DNA of 64,000 nucleotides, from assembly GCF_000169095.1 (NCBI RefSeq), contig NZ_AAVU01000015.1, forward strand, positions 62,001-126,000, in the 5' to 3' direction. The stretch is from Lyngbya sp. PCC 8106 (GTDB lineage Bacteria > Cyanobacteriota > Cyanobacteriia > Cyanobacteriales > Microcoleaceae). The position numbers were made by a program, and so were the translations under genes. The notes below the pieces were generated by a model, which did not search any database, had not been told where the DNA came from, and worked only from the letters and a program-made list of their open reading frames with translations. How positions within the stretch are numbered: the first letter of the stretch is position 1; the number at the start of each line of letters is the position of its first letter. This document shows, in pieces, positions 1 through 9,146 of this stretch.

Positions 1-459
1 AATTTGAATCTGTTGTTGAGTTTCATAGGATTGATTTGATTCAATCCAAGTCTGCCAAGTGTTTAATGCTTTTTCTGTTTTTCCTTGTTCGACTTGTAAA
101 ATTCCAATGCGAATTTCCAACTCATCTTGTAATTTTTCTAACGTTTCAATCGATTGAGAATTCGGTTCTAAGGTTTGAATTTTTTCGAGATTATCTTGCG
201 CCGCTTCTTGTAAATTTTCATATTGTTGTAAAGCTGATTTAGAAGCATTCTCACCAAGTAAATTAGTTTTCAGTGTGTTAAAATCTTGTTTAAATTCCGG
301 ATCAGGTTGCCATTCTGTTGCGTGAAGAATAAGATTAGTTTGATAGAGTTCTAGACGGCTTTGAATTTGGGGTTGAGTAATACTATCAATTAAAGAACTC
401 CCCACCAGTATAATCGTCAGTAAAGTCAGAATTCCTAAAATAATTCGCTTCGGTGTCAT
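1..459 (-). CDS. Probable CPBP-family intramembrane protease, N-terminal part (cut by window edge)
   Basis: An open frame of 153 codons starts at an ATG on the minus strand (457-459) and runs off the left edge. The first 25 residues are a hydrophobic, leucine/isoleucine-rich segment after Met-Thr-Pro-Lys-Arg, fitting a membrane anchor. After that the protein is helical and Gln/Glu-rich. From memory, this N-terminus resembles large cyanobacterial CPBP (CAAX-protease-like) glutamic intramembrane proteases, whose catalytic membrane domain would lie beyond the edge. The catalytic motifs are not visible, so the family call is tentative. It is divergent from the restriction-modification genes to its right, with about 180 bp between them. 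Confidence 0.55.
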   Translation of the reverse strand, partial: MTPKRIILGILTLLTIILVGSSLIDSITQPQIQSRLELYQTNLILHATEWQPDPEFKQDFNTLKTNLLGENASKSALQQYENLQEAAQDNLEKIQTLEPNSQSIETLEKLQDELEIRIGILQVEQGKTEKALNTWQTWIESNQSYETQQQIQI

Positions 460-590
460 TGAGTCTCCCGAGAATCTTCAAGTTCACAAAGACGTTTATT
501 ATAACAAATTTTATGCTTCTTTATGATCAGGTATATTAACCCCCGAATCGACACCTAAACATCTCTTAATTGAATCCTTGTGTGAATTGC

Positions 591-616
591 TACTTATAGT
601 CTGTAGACAGAGAATC
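591..616 (+). promoter_or_regulatory. Candidate C-box operator of the restriction-modification controller gene
   Basis: The sequence ACTTATAGTCTGT lies 25-50 bp upstream of the controller-protein start. It matches the left half of operators bound by controller (C) proteins of type II restriction-modification systems, whose half site is close to GACTTATAGTC followed by a GT-containing spacer. The right half (AGACAGAGAATC) is degenerate. The match was found by eye; autoregulation of the downstream gene pair is inferred. Confidence 0.5.
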
Positions 617-639
617 ATCAGAGATAACATCATTGCTGA

Positions 640-858
640 ATGAAGCATGAGCCAAGAAAAAAGTTAGGGAGCAATATTAGACAACTTCGTAGGTCACAAG
701 GACTTTCACAGGAAAAACTAGCAGAAAAAGCAGATCTACATCGAACTTATATTGGTGCAATTGAACGAGGTGAGCGAAATGTTAGTTTGGATAATATTGT
801 CGCTATAGCTCATGCTCTGGGTGTCCCCGCTAGTAAACTTTTAGAAGGAGTTGATTAA
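640..858 (+). CDS. XRE-family controller (C) protein of a type II restriction-modification system
   Basis: This 72-residue protein is almost entirely one helix-turn-helix domain of the lambda-repressor (XRE) class. It has the pattern LGSNIRQLRRSQGLSQEKLA, then a recognition helix near HRTYIGAIERGERN. Length and position directly before a restriction nuclease gene fit C proteins, which bind a C-box upstream of their own gene and set the timing of nuclease expression. A C-box-like site lies just upstream. The stop codon abuts the TTG start of the nuclease gene, so the two are probably co-transcribed and translationally coupled. Confidence 0.85.
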   Translation: MKHEPRKKLGSNIRQLRRSQGLSQEKLAEKADLHRTYIGAIERGERNVSLDNIVAIAHALGVPASKLLEGVD

Positions 859-1452
859 TTGCTAACATCTCCCTATAGAGGCTATCAAGAACATGAATGG
901 TCGGCAATTACAAGGCAACTAATTGAGGAATTTCCGCTTTCAAGTGAAGTTATAATTTCTACGGTAGAGGCTGCATGGGAAGATCTTTATTCTTCAAGCT
1001 TTGGTGATTTTAGATTACAAATTGGTCGAGATATCTTTTTACCCGCTCAAGCGATAGGAGTTATTTTAGAACGTTTAATTGCTGTTCGTCTCGCTCATCA
1101 AAATTCGGGTTGGAGAGGAAGTCAAACCAAGCCAGAAAAAGATATCGTTTGTACTTTTAATGAGCGTTATTCCTTTGAAATTAAAACATCTTCGAGTAAA
1201 AATAGTTTTTATGGAAATAGGAGTACAGGTTATCGTTCAGATAATCGCTTGAAGTCCAGAACAGGTTATTATCTCATTATTAACTACAAACTACCTAAAG
1301 AAGATGATTTGGAGCGAAAAATATGGAAAATCCGTTTTGGTTGGATTGATGATGAAGACTGGATAGGTCAAAATAAACCGACAGGACAACAAGCATCTAT
1401 TGGTACTAAAAAAGCAGGTTTGAAGTTAGTAACACTCAAGAGTAGTCAGTAA
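859..1452 (+). CDS. ScaI-family type II restriction endonuclease
   Basis: This 197-residue protein resembles ScaI-type nucleases. It has an EIKTSSS segment (about residues 110-116) that supplies the E-x-K of a PD-(D/E)XK-like active site, preceded by KDIVCTFNERYSF, followed by FYGNRSTGY. The C-terminus has IRFGWID..DWIGQ..PTGQQAS, which I recall from this family. The start is TTG, supported by an AAGGAG ribosome site at 845-850, 8 nt upstream, and by its exact abutment to the controller gene. The 3' end overlaps the convergent methyltransferase by 17 bp. ScaI itself cuts AGTACT; the specificity of this homologue is inferred, not shown. Confidence 0.8.
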   Translation: MLTSPYRGYQEHEWSAITRQLIEEFPLSSEVIISTVEAAWEDLYSSSFGDFRLQIGRDIFLPAQAIGVILERLIAVRLAHQNSGWRGSQTKPEKDIVCTFNERYSFEIKTSSSKNSFYGNRSTGYRSDNRLKSRTGYYLIINYKLPKEDDLERKIWKIRFGWIDDEDWIGQNKPTGQQASIGTKKAGLKLVTLKSSQ

Positions 1453-2311
1453 GCAACTCAAATAAACTTTTCTGTTCAACTCGATTTGATTGTTCGTCAA
1501 GAAATGTTTTAATTCGCTTAATTGCCATATCAATATATAAATCATTAATCTCAAAACCTATTATCTTGCGACCATTACGGATAGCGGCTTCTGCGGTTGA
1601 ACCCGAACCCAAAAAAGGATCAAAAACAATATCTCCTAAATTACTACTGGCTAGAATAATACGGCTAACAAGCTGAATCGGAAATTGAGCAGGATGAGAA
1701 GTTCTTTCTTTTGAACTACGATTTTTTCCCGATGTTACTTTAGGAATTTGCCAAACATCGGTAGGATTTTTACCTTTAGTATTACATTTGAGCTTACCGT
1801 TTTTCTTTTGATGGGGATATTTAACATTTGGATCGCGCACATCATCTAAATTAAAAATATAATGATTAGCGTCCTTAACATACCACAAAAATTTTTCATT
1901 ACGAGGAGAAAAAAATAATTTTCCCGCCACACCTGCACTATAATTCCAAACAATTTCTTGAATTAAATAAAAAGGCACTTTATCCCAAATTAGATAAGGA
2001 ATCGGAATAGCTTTAGCTTGATGAGGAAGGGATAGATATCCTAAATTCAACCAAAATGCTCCGTCTCTCGATGTGCAGCGATAGACTTGAGCAATCCATT
2101 CAACCATCCAAGCAATATAATCCTCTACAGATAACACTGATTCATATTCTTTCCCAATATTATAGGGAGGAGAAGTTACAGTTAAACTAAAATACCCTTC
2201 AGGTAATTGATTCATTAACTTTAAACAATCACCTTGATAAATTAATACATCCTGATCTTCATAAGCAGGACTTCCTAAAAATGACTTAAATTCCTCTAAC
2301 TCATTCCTCAT
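1436..2311 (-). CDS. DNA methyltransferase of the ScaI-like system (beta class, probably N4-cytosine)
   Basis: This 291-residue methyltransferase carries TSPPYNIG (motif IV, about residues 46-53) near the N-terminus and FDPFLGSGST (motif I, S-adenosylmethionine binding, about residues 234-243) near the C-terminus. That IV-then-I order is the beta class, and the SPPY form of motif IV is usual for N4-cytosine enzymes, though N6-adenine cannot be excluded. The target-recognition part lies between, around residues 150-215. It would protect host sites from the convergent nuclease. It overlaps the nuclease gene tail to tail by 17 bp and has its own promoter at the far end, about 80 bp from ilvD. 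Confidence 0.88.
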   Translation of the reverse strand: MRNELEEFKSFLGSPAYEDQDVLIYQGDCLKLMNQLPEGYFSLTVTSPPYNIGKEYESVLSVEDYIAWMVEWIAQVYRCTSRDGAFWLNLGYLSLPHQAKAIPIPYLIWDKVPFYLIQEIVWNYSAGVAGKLFFSPRNEKFLWYVKDANHYIFNLDDVRDPNVKYPHQKKNGKLKCNTKGKNPTDVWQIPKVTSGKNRSSKERTSHPAQFPIQLVSRIILASSNLGDIVFDPFLGSGSTAEAAIRNGRKIIGFEINDLYIDMAIKRIKTFLDEQSNRVEQKSLFELLTDYS

Positions 2312-2390
2312 TTTTCACTCATCAAATCAATATCATATCAGTTCAAGTTGGGTACAAGATCAAGGGCGCTTGCACCCAACATTGAATCAA

Positions 2391-4073
2391 TTAACAGTCT
2401 AAATCCGTCACCGCCCCCACACTACTCGAAGACACTAACTTCGCATATTTAGCTAAAACACCTTTTGTGTAACGAGGTTGAGGCGGTTGCCAATTTTGAC
2501 GGCGTTGTTCCAATACCTGATCAGAAATATTCACCTGCAATAACCGTTGTGAAGCATCAATCGTAATACTATCGCCCTCTTGAACCAACGCAATATTACC
2601 ACCAACGGCAGCTTCTGGGGCAACATGACCGACAACCAAGCCATAAGTTCCCCCCGAAAACCGTCCATCGGTAATCAAGCCCACAGAATCCCCTAAGCCT
2701 GCCCCAATAATTGCGGAAGTCGGCGCCAACATTTCTCGCATTCCGGGGCCACCTTTGGGGCCTTCATAGCGAACCACCAAAACATCTCCAGCTTGAATTT
2801 TACCCGCTAAAATCGCCTCTAAACACTGTTCTTCCGACTCAAATACCCGTGCGGGGCCAGTCATTTGCGGTTTTTTCACGCCTGTAATTTTAGCAACACT
2901 GCCTTCTGTGGCGAGATTTCCCTTCAAAATCGCTAAATGCCCTTGCTTGTACATCGGATTATTCCAGGGGCGAATCACCTCTTGATCCGCAGACGGTTGA
3001 GAGGGAATATCAGCCAACTGTTCGGCAACCGTTTTCCCGGTAATCGTTAAAGCATCACCATGAATTAAACCCTGTTCGAGAAGCATTTTCATAATCAGCG
3101 GAACGCCACCCGCTTTGTGAAAATCCGTCGTGACAAATCGCCCACTGGGTTTAAGATCACATAAAACCGGAACCCGTCCCCGAATTGTTTCAAAATCATC
3201 AATCGTCAGTTCCACATCTGCTGCATAAGCAATCGCCAACAAGTGTAATACCGAGTTTGTCGAACCGCCCACCGCCATAATCACAGCGATCGCATTTTCA
3301 AACGCCTTGCGGGTGAGAATTTGCTTCGGTAAAATCCGTTGACTAATCGCCTCACGCAACACAAACGCAGACTTTTCGGTACTATCAGCCTTTTCCGCAT
3401 CTTCAGAAGCCATTGTGGAAGAATACATTAAACTCATCCCCATCGCTTCAAACGCCGAAGACATAGTATTTGCCGTAAACATTCCCCCACAAGACCCCGA
3501 ACCCGGACAAGCAAGGCGTTCAATATCGAGTAAGCGATCATCATCAAGTTTCCCGGCGCTGTATTCGCCGACAGCCTCAAACGCACTGACAACCGTTAAA
3601 TCACAACCGTTTAAATTCCCCGGTTTAATCGTACCGCCATACACAAAAATTGCCGGAATATTCATCCTCGCGATCGCAATCATCGCCCCAGGCATATTTT
3701 TATCACAACCGCCAATCGCCAAAACGCCATCCATACTCTGCCCATTACAAGCAGTTTCAATCGCATCGGCGATCACCTCTCGGGAAACCAGAGAATATTT
3801 CATCCCCTCGGTTCCCATGGCAATGCCATCACTAACAGTAATCGTCCCAAACATTTGAGGCATAGCGTCGGCTTGTTTTAATGCCGTTTCAGCACGATGC
3901 GCCAAATCGTTCAATCCAATGTTGCAGGGAGTAATGGTACTGTAACCATTAGCAATGCCGACAATAGGCTTATTAAAGTCCTCATCCCCAAACCCTACCG
4001 CTCGGAGCATCGCCCGGTTCGGTGTGCGTTTCTTTCCTTGGGTGATGGCTTGACTTCTAAAGTTATCTGACAT
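2391..4073 (-). CDS. ilvD: Dihydroxy-acid dehydratase
   Basis: This 560-residue IlvD dehydrates 2,3-dihydroxy acids in valine, isoleucine and pantothenate synthesis. It starts [20 protein letters not shown]. The iron-sulfur and metal ligands sit in [10 protein letters not shown] (about 121-130) and [14 protein letters not shown] (about 192-205). The C-terminal [10 protein letters not shown] and GRFSGGTYG motifs are intact. Full length for the family, with no frameshift. It is transcribed alone, divergent from the pentapeptide-repeat genes. Confidence 0.97.
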   Translation of the reverse strand: MSDNFRSQAITQGKKRTPNRAMLRAVGFGDEDFNKPIVGIANGYSTITPCNIGLNDLAHRAETALKQADAMPQMFGTITVSDGIAMGTEGMKYSLVSREVIADAIETACNGQSMDGVLAIGGCDKNMPGAMIAIARMNIPAIFVYGGTIKPGNLNGCDLTVVSAFEAVGEYSAGKLDDDRLLDIERLACPGSGSCGGMFTANTMSSAFEAMGMSLMYSSTMASEDAEKADSTEKSAFVLREAISQRILPKQILTRKAFENAIAVIMAVGGSTNSVLHLLAIAYAADVELTIDDFETIRGRVPVLCDLKPSGRFVTTDFHKAGGVPLIMKMLLEQGLIHGDALTITGKTVAEQLADIPSQPSADQEVIRPWNNPMYKQGHLAILKGNLATEGSVAKITGVKKPQMTGPARVFESEEQCLEAILAGKIQAGDVLVVRYEGPKGGPGMREMLAPTSAIIGAGLGDSVGLITDGRFSGGTYGLVVGHVAPEAAVGGNIALVQEGDSITIDASQRLLQVNISDQVLEQRRQNWQPPQPRYTKGVLAKYAKLVSSSSVGAVTDLDC

Positions 4074-4412
4074 GAGTCTCTCCTGTCTCCAGGTTTAATG
4101 GTATTGTGGTCTGTTGCAAGTGGGGCGCGATTCTCCCATCTATCGGTGGTACGCGACGATCTACCAATCGGGTTTAACTCAATTGTTACCCCGTTCCCTT
4201 TCTCTATATTTCTATTGTCGCAGAGTGTGGAGATTTCTCCTCAACCAAGTTGAGGTTGTTAGAGTGCAGGTGAGTGACGATGCCAATCTCAGAGTTAAGA
4301 TGGCAGTGTTTTCACCCTCAATCCTCTGGGAAGATGGGAGGGCGCGGAAAACGACAGCAGAACTCGAAGTATGAACTCGAACTTATAAAAAGAATCAATA
4401 GAGGTAAATTCT
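4074..4412. other. Divergent intergenic region between ilvD and the pentapeptide-repeat genes
   Basis: This 339-bp stretch must hold the ilvD promoter (minus strand) and that of the first pentapeptide-repeat gene (plus strand). An 86-codon open frame inside it (4114-4374) has no recognisable protein pattern and no convincing ribosome site, so it is not called. I see no leader peptide, riboswitch or strong terminator. Confidence 0.5.
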
Positions 4413-5246
4413 ATGCAAGTTGATGAACTTTTGGAACGATATAAAGCAGGCGAACGGATGTTTCGAGCCGTTAACTTAATTGGAGTAGATCTAAGAGGTG
4501 TAGATTTAAGCGAAGCCATTCTAGTACGAGCAAACTTGCAAGATACAAGCTTTGTTAATGCCAACCTGACTCAAGTGAATTTCCGCGAAGCTAAATTGAT
4601 GGGGGTTGATCTCAGCGATGCGAACTTAATGGAAGCCAACCTGATCGGCGCTAACCTCACCAATGCTAAATTTGATCGCTGTGATCTGACTGGATCAAAT
4701 CTGCGGGGATCTTCGTCTAAGTTGGTCAGTCTCACCCAAGCCAATCTCACCGATGCCAACCTCACCGAAGCCAATCTCGCCGAAGCGAATTTTGTCGGGG
4801 CGAATCTCACCAATGCTACCCTGATTCGGACTAACTTAATGAAAGCAAACCTGACTGGGGCGGTTCTTGAAGGGGCAAATCTCACCAACGTTATCCTCAG
4901 AGAATCGATCTTAGAAGGAGCGAATTTAATTCACGCAACGCTCAGTGGTGCATTATTAATTAGTGCCAACTTCACCGACGCTGATATGAGTCGTGTGACG
5001 ATGATTGGTGCCGATTTGAGCGATGCCAACTTGAGTGGAGTCAACCTACGTGCGGCGAATGTGAGTTGGACAACCCTACGCGGGGCTAATCTCAGTCGGG
5101 CGCGACTTTATCGCACGAAACTCAGTTGGTCAAATCTCAGTGGGGCGAATCTGATTGAAGCGGTACTCCTCGATACTCGCTTAGATCACGCTAATCTGCG
5201 AGATGTAGACATCCGAGGCGCAATATTACCCGATCGACGCGAGTAA
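4413..5246 (+). CDS. Pentapeptide-repeat protein (first of a tandem pair)
   Basis: This 277-residue protein starts with a short helical cap (MQVDELLERYKAGERMF). From about residue 22 to the end it consists of A(N/D)LXX repeats, such as ANLTQ, ANLTD, ANLTE, ANLAE. Such repeats fold into a right-handed quadrilateral beta helix. There is no signal peptide or membrane segment. Cyanobacteria carry many of these genes; cellular roles are mostly unknown. The next gene downstream has the same cap and architecture, so the two look like tandem duplicates. Confidence 0.92.
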   Translation: MQVDELLERYKAGERMFRAVNLIGVDLRGVDLSEAILVRANLQDTSFVNANLTQVNFREAKLMGVDLSDANLMEANLIGANLTNAKFDRCDLTGSNLRGSSSKLVSLTQANLTDANLTEANLAEANFVGANLTNATLIRTNLMKANLTGAVLEGANLTNVILRESILEGANLIHATLSGALLISANFTDADMSRVTMIGADLSDANLSGVNLRAANVSWTTLRGANLSRARLYRTKLSWSNLSGANLIEAVLLDTRLDHANLRDVDIRGAILPDRRE

Positions 5247-5331
5247 ATAACTATGTCAAATCGTAACAAATCTGAGTAACTTCCCTAGTGTACCGTGCCA
5301 CAATTGAAGAAGAACTTGGAGACCCTAATTA

Positions 5332-6348
5332 ATGGAGATCAAAGAACTTTTACAGCGTTATGCCACTGGAGAACGAGATTTTAGAAAAATTAATCTCATT
5401 GGGGCGCGTCTTGTTCACGCTAACCTACCAGGGGTTAACTTTGAGTCAGCCTCCCTCGCGGGGGCGAACCTCACCCGCACCAAACTCAATGAAAGCAATC
5501 TCAATAATGCTTTCCTCTACGCGAGTAATCTTAACTATATTCAACTGGGTAAAGGGCAACTCGTCGCCGCTGATCTCACCAAAGCTAACCTCGAAGGCGC
5601 ATTTTTGGTGAAATCAAATTTACAGGGAGTTAAACTCAGTGGTGCAATTTTGCGCGGGGTCAACTTACGTTCAGCGAATCTCTCCGGTGTAAACTTATGT
5701 GGGGCAAATCTCAGCGGGGTAAATTTGCGATCGGCAAATCTCACAGGCGCTAACCTCTGTTGGGCAAATCTCAGCTATGCTCGTTTAAATGGTGTCACAC
5801 TCCATGAGACTCGTCTGACGGGGGTGATTTTGAATCATGCTCATTTGGTGGAAGTAGACTTCTCAGAAATGGATTTAAACGGGGTTGATTTCTCCGAAGC
5901 AAACCTCAAAAAAGCTAACTTACAAAAGACGGATCTCACCGCCGCTAACTTCCATCTCGCCCAAATGACACAAGTGAACCTCACAAAAGCCACTCTCAAT
6001 GGAGCAAACTTAACTGAAGCTATTTTAAAACACAGTAATCTCACCGAAGCTGTTTTACTTCGAGTTGATTTAACTGACGCGAACTTAACTGAGGCGAATT
6101 TAAGTGGGGCGAATCTCAATTTGTCAACCCTTGCAGGGACAAACTTCACAAACGCAAAACTCCAACACGCTTACTTATGGAAAGCTGATTTACGCGGTGC
6201 AAATCTAGAAGGCGCTCAGTTACAAGGTGCAAGTTTACGCAGTGCTAATCTAGAAGGTGCAAATCTCACAGGAGCCAATTTAACCGATACTATTATGCCA
6301 GATGGTTCGACTTATCATGATGTCGCGAATTTAAGTCTGTGTTCCTGA
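5332..6348 (+). CDS. Pentapeptide-repeat protein (second of a tandem pair)
   Basis: This 338-residue protein has an N-terminal cap (MEIKELLQRYATGERDFRKI) closely similar to the gene before it, then A(N/D)LXX repeats from about residue 22 to 325. It ends in a short non-repeat tail (TIMPDGSTYHD). The start has GGAG about 14 nt upstream. An 85-bp gap separates it from the first copy, so co-transcription is likely. Function unknown; it lacks the DNA-mimic hallmarks I could use to assign it to the Qnr/MfpA group. Confidence 0.92.
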   Translation: MEIKELLQRYATGERDFRKINLIGARLVHANLPGVNFESASLAGANLTRTKLNESNLNNAFLYASNLNYIQLGKGQLVAADLTKANLEGAFLVKSNLQGVKLSGAILRGVNLRSANLSGVNLCGANLSGVNLRSANLTGANLCWANLSYARLNGVTLHETRLTGVILNHAHLVEVDFSEMDLNGVDFSEANLKKANLQKTDLTAANFHLAQMTQVNLTKATLNGANLTEAILKHSNLTEAVLLRVDLTDANLTEANLSGANLNLSTLAGTNFTNAKLQHAYLWKADLRGANLEGAQLQGASLRSANLEGANLTGANLTDTIMPDGSTYHDVANLSLCS

Positions 6349-6375
6349 TTTTAGCTTCAAATCTGCTCAAAATTT

Positions 6376-7305
6376 ATGTCTTATTTAACCACACCTGAAT
6401 CCATTCAAGCTGTTATTTCTCAACTCTCTTCTGCTGAAATATTATGGCTCGATACCGAAGTTGCAGATTACAAAAACAAACCTCGGTTATCTTTGATTCA
6501 AGTTTTAACAACACCTAACGAGATAAAAAGCGATCATCTCTACCTCTTTGATGTTTTAGATCAACCCGAATTAACGACTCTGTTTATTGAGGAAATTATG
6601 GCAAATCCGGCCATTGAAAAAGTCTTTCATAATGCCAACTATGACTTAAAATTATTAGGAAAAAAACAGTCTAAAAATGTCACCTGTACTTTGGTAATGG
6701 CAAAAAAAATCCCCTATTATTTGCTTCCCGTTCCCAACTATCAACTCAAGACATTAGCCACTCAACTCGGTGACTTTACCAATATTGATAAACAAGAACA
6801 AAGTAGCGATTGGGGACAACGCCCACTCACCGAAAAACAGCTTGAATATGCTCAAATGGATGTAGTATATTTAGCTCAGATTCATCAATGTTTGCTCAAA
6901 CTCCAACCCCTTGCTTCACCCGATCCAACAACAGAAGATCTCAACAAACTCGCCACTCGTTATCAAGAAATTGCCCATGACTGGAAACAACTAGACTCGG
7001 AAATTACCCACATTCAAGATCGTCTCAAACAAGCGATGAAAACTCAACAGGTTGATCAGACAGACAGCTTTAAATTATCCAGTTCCCAACGCAAAACCCT
7101 AAAAACCACCTTTGCTCAACTCTCAGAATTTGTACAGACTCAAAACCTAGAGCTTGATTTCCCCCTAACCTTAACTCAAGCCTTACAAAAACAACTCGGA
7201 GAAACAATTCAACAACTTCCTACCCAAGAAGAAAATACAACCGTCTGGCGTCTGATTCCCAAAGCAAAAGATCACAATTCCGAGTCCGAGTTTCCCCCAT
7301 TCTGA
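6376..7305 (+). CDS. Ribonuclease D-like 3'-5' exonuclease
   Basis: This 309-residue protein has the DEDD-type exonuclease domain in its first 180 residues. Exo I is LWLDTEVADY (D26, E28), Exo II is VFHNANYDLKLL (about 91-102), and Exo III is YAQMDVVYLAQ with the Y-x(3)-D pattern (about 156-166), so it is the DEDDy subclass. It would trim tRNA or other structured RNA 3' ends. The C-terminal third is helical and Gln-rich and shows no clear HRDC domain. It follows the pentapeptide gene by 27 bp and is convergent with pgsA. Confidence 0.88.
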   Translation: MSYLTTPESIQAVISQLSSAEILWLDTEVADYKNKPRLSLIQVLTTPNEIKSDHLYLFDVLDQPELTTLFIEEIMANPAIEKVFHNANYDLKLLGKKQSKNVTCTLVMAKKIPYYLLPVPNYQLKTLATQLGDFTNIDKQEQSSDWGQRPLTEKQLEYAQMDVVYLAQIHQCLLKLQPLASPDPTTEDLNKLATRYQEIAHDWKQLDSEITHIQDRLKQAMKTQQVDQTDSFKLSSSQRKTLKTTFAQLSEFVQTQNLELDFPLTLTQALQKQLGETIQQLPTQEENTTVWRLIPKAKDHNSESEFPPF

Positions 7306-7317
7306 TCTTCTTCTGTC

Positions 7318-7836
7318 CTAAGTTTCTGTCTCAGGTTTAGCAGGTAACAGATAAATTATTCCTGAAATTAACGTTAAAGCCACCGCCGCCCAAAACCCGA
7401 CTAAACTGGCAATTTCCCACTCAGAAGGTAAAGGTGCAATTAACAAACAAATCGCAATAATCTGCACAACCGTTTTGAGTTTTCCCCAGATATTCGCCCC
7501 TGAAATTTTAGTTTTATTGACTCGCCAACCTGCGATCGCCAATTCTCGCGCTAAAATCAAAAATACACCCCAAGCTGGAACTTGTCCAAGTTCAACCAAC
7601 GCCAAAAGTGGCGCCAACACGAGCAATTTATCCACCAACGGATCAAGAAATTTCCCGAGATCAGTTACTTGGTTGAGTTTCCGGGCGAGATAGCCATCTA
7701 GCCAGTCTGTAGAAGCCGCGACAACAAAAACCGCAAAACAAATCCACCGACTTTCTAACGTCGGTTCGTGTAACCCATAAAGAAGTATCGGAACACCCAA
7801 TAAACGAGAGAACGTGATCCAGGTGGGTAGATTCAT
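7318..7836 (-). CDS. pgsA: CDP-diacylglycerol-glycerol-3-phosphate 3-phosphatidyltransferase
   Basis: This 172-residue membrane enzyme makes phosphatidylglycerol phosphate, the first step to phosphatidylglycerol, which is essential for photosynthetic membranes. It carries the CDP-alcohol phosphotransferase signature D-x2-DG-x2-AR-x8-G-x3-D-x3-D, seen as DWLDGYLARK followed by GKFLDPLVDK (about residues 43-70). Four or five hydrophobic segments follow. Length is normal. It converges with the RNase D gene, leaving only 12 bp. Confidence 0.93.
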   Translation of the reverse strand: MNLPTWITFSRLLGVPILLYGLHEPTLESRWICFAVFVVAASTDWLDGYLARKLNQVTDLGKFLDPLVDKLLVLAPLLALVELGQVPAWGVFLILARELAIAGWRVNKTKISGANIWGKLKTVVQIIAICLLIAPLPSEWEIASLVGFWAAVALTLISGIIYLLPAKPETET

Positions 7837-8007
7837 CTCTAACTCCTCGCCTTCTATTCAACAAACAGAAATCCAATTTGATCAGACCGTATCTATGAGT
7901 ATATAACCTTTTCAAAATTAAAATCTAGCCAGGAGTTCCTCAGCTAGACTTTCGGTTATGACAGATTTAAGGGTTTCTAGGACAACTGATGGAGTAATGA
8001 AGGGTGA

Positions 8008-8706
8008 TTAGTAAGCTCCATCTTTATTGAGAACGGCTGTAATTGTTTTGATGATCAGCACGATATCATAGAACCTAGACCACTTGCGTTGATAGTTAAT
8101 ATCCATCATCACAATTTCTTCAAAATCATCAATACTTGAACGACCATTTGCTTGCCATTCTCCGGTAATTCCAGGTTTTACATCTAATCGTCGCCAGTGA
8201 TGATCTTCGTATTTCTCAACTTCATCGGGAGTCGGAGGACGAGTTCCAACGATGCTCATTTCTCCCTGTAAAACATTCCAAAATTGCGGAAACTCATCGA
8301 GACTTGTCTTTCTTAAAAATTGACCTAAACGAGTAATACGGGGATCGCAATCATTCTTGAAAATATGACCTTTAGCTTGGTTTTCTACCAAATGTTTCAT
8401 TTGATCGGCGTTAACAACCATTGATCGGAATTTCCACATCCGAAAGGGTTTCCCTCTAAAACCACAGCGAACTTGACTGTATAAAAGCGGCCCTGGATCA
8501 TCAAAACACATAATAATCTTAATCGGAATCGCCACAGTAATAGTAATTGTTAATCCAATTAATGCCACAAAAATATCAAGAATACGTTTGAATTTTGAAC
8601 GAACTGAAGGATGTATTCTTTTCCCAAAGGAGAAAGGATTAGAATGATATCCTTTAATTAAATATTTGTCCGCTGCATGGATAGAGGACTTAAAAATACC
8701 AGTCAT
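8008..8706 (-). CDS. Bacterial sugar transferase (polyprenyl-phosphate glycosyl-1-phosphate transferase)
   Basis: This 232-residue protein is a minimal sugar transferase of the WbaP/ExoY type. It has one membrane segment (about residues 45-68), then [19 protein letters not shown] (about 92-98), [17 protein letters not shown] and VGTRPP (about 152-157). It would start assembly of an exopolysaccharide or envelope glycan on undecaprenyl phosphate at the cytoplasmic membrane. No other polysaccharide genes are adjacent, so the pathway is unknown. Confidence 0.92.
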   Translation of the reverse strand: MTGIFKSSIHAADKYLIKGYHSNPFSFGKRIHPSVRSKFKRILDIFVALIGLTITITVAIPIKIIMCFDDPGPLLYSQVRCGFRGKPFRMWKFRSMVVNADQMKHLVENQAKGHIFKNDCDPRITRLGQFLRKTSLDEFPQFWNVLQGEMSIVGTRPPTPDEVEKYEDHHWRRLDVKPGITGEWQANGRSSIDDFEEIVMMDINYQRKWSRFYDIVLIIKTITAVLNKDGAY

Positions 8707-9146
8707 AACACTTAACCCCGGTTATTTGTAAAACATAAGTTGGACTCTAAGTTCATTCTAAATAAAATTGTTATTCAGTGGAAGTTTTGTATTGAGGTTT
8801 GACTAAATTTTTACGAAAGCTTTAAAAATTTGATTCGTTTTTTCACAAATCCCCCATATTTGTAAATATTTAGTGGTTAATATTTAGAGATAGATTGGTG
8901 AACAGGACAGAAAAGGGGATAAAGCAGGAGGAAATGAACAACTTGATGGACTCCAACCTTTTATATCAAAATTAAATTAAACAACAAAATGTAACTTAGG
9001 ATACAGTTTATTGGTTTGAATATGTGTTTTTCTACGCACAGGCAAGAGACAAAGAAGACTGGCAATTAAAGCATCCGTAAAAACTCGTTAAAATCCATTC
9101 CCATCAGCACGACTGGAGTTCAAACGGGGATTTGAGGATATTATGA
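8707..9146. other. AT-rich intergenic region
   Basis: This 440-bp stretch lies upstream of the sugar transferase and downstream of the symporter gene, both on the minus strand. It is AT-rich. It contains a 13-codon micro-frame at 8934-8975 behind an AGGAGG that is too close for a standard start; it is not called. I see no RNA gene, transposon or clear terminator. Confidence 0.5.

Noticed and set aside
36..242. 68-codon plus-strand frame
   Set aside because: It is antisense to the truncated membrane-protease gene, and its residues show no family pattern.
3415..3858. 147-codon plus-strand frame inside ilvD
   Set aside because: It is a shadow of the ilvD coding sequence; the antisense codons explain it.
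4114..4374. 86-codon frame between ilvD and the pentapeptide genes
   Set aside because: No ribosome site, no recognisable pattern, and it covers the expected promoters.
8934..8975. 13-codon micro-frame behind AGGAGG
   Set aside because: The spacing to ATG is too short and there is no supporting context.
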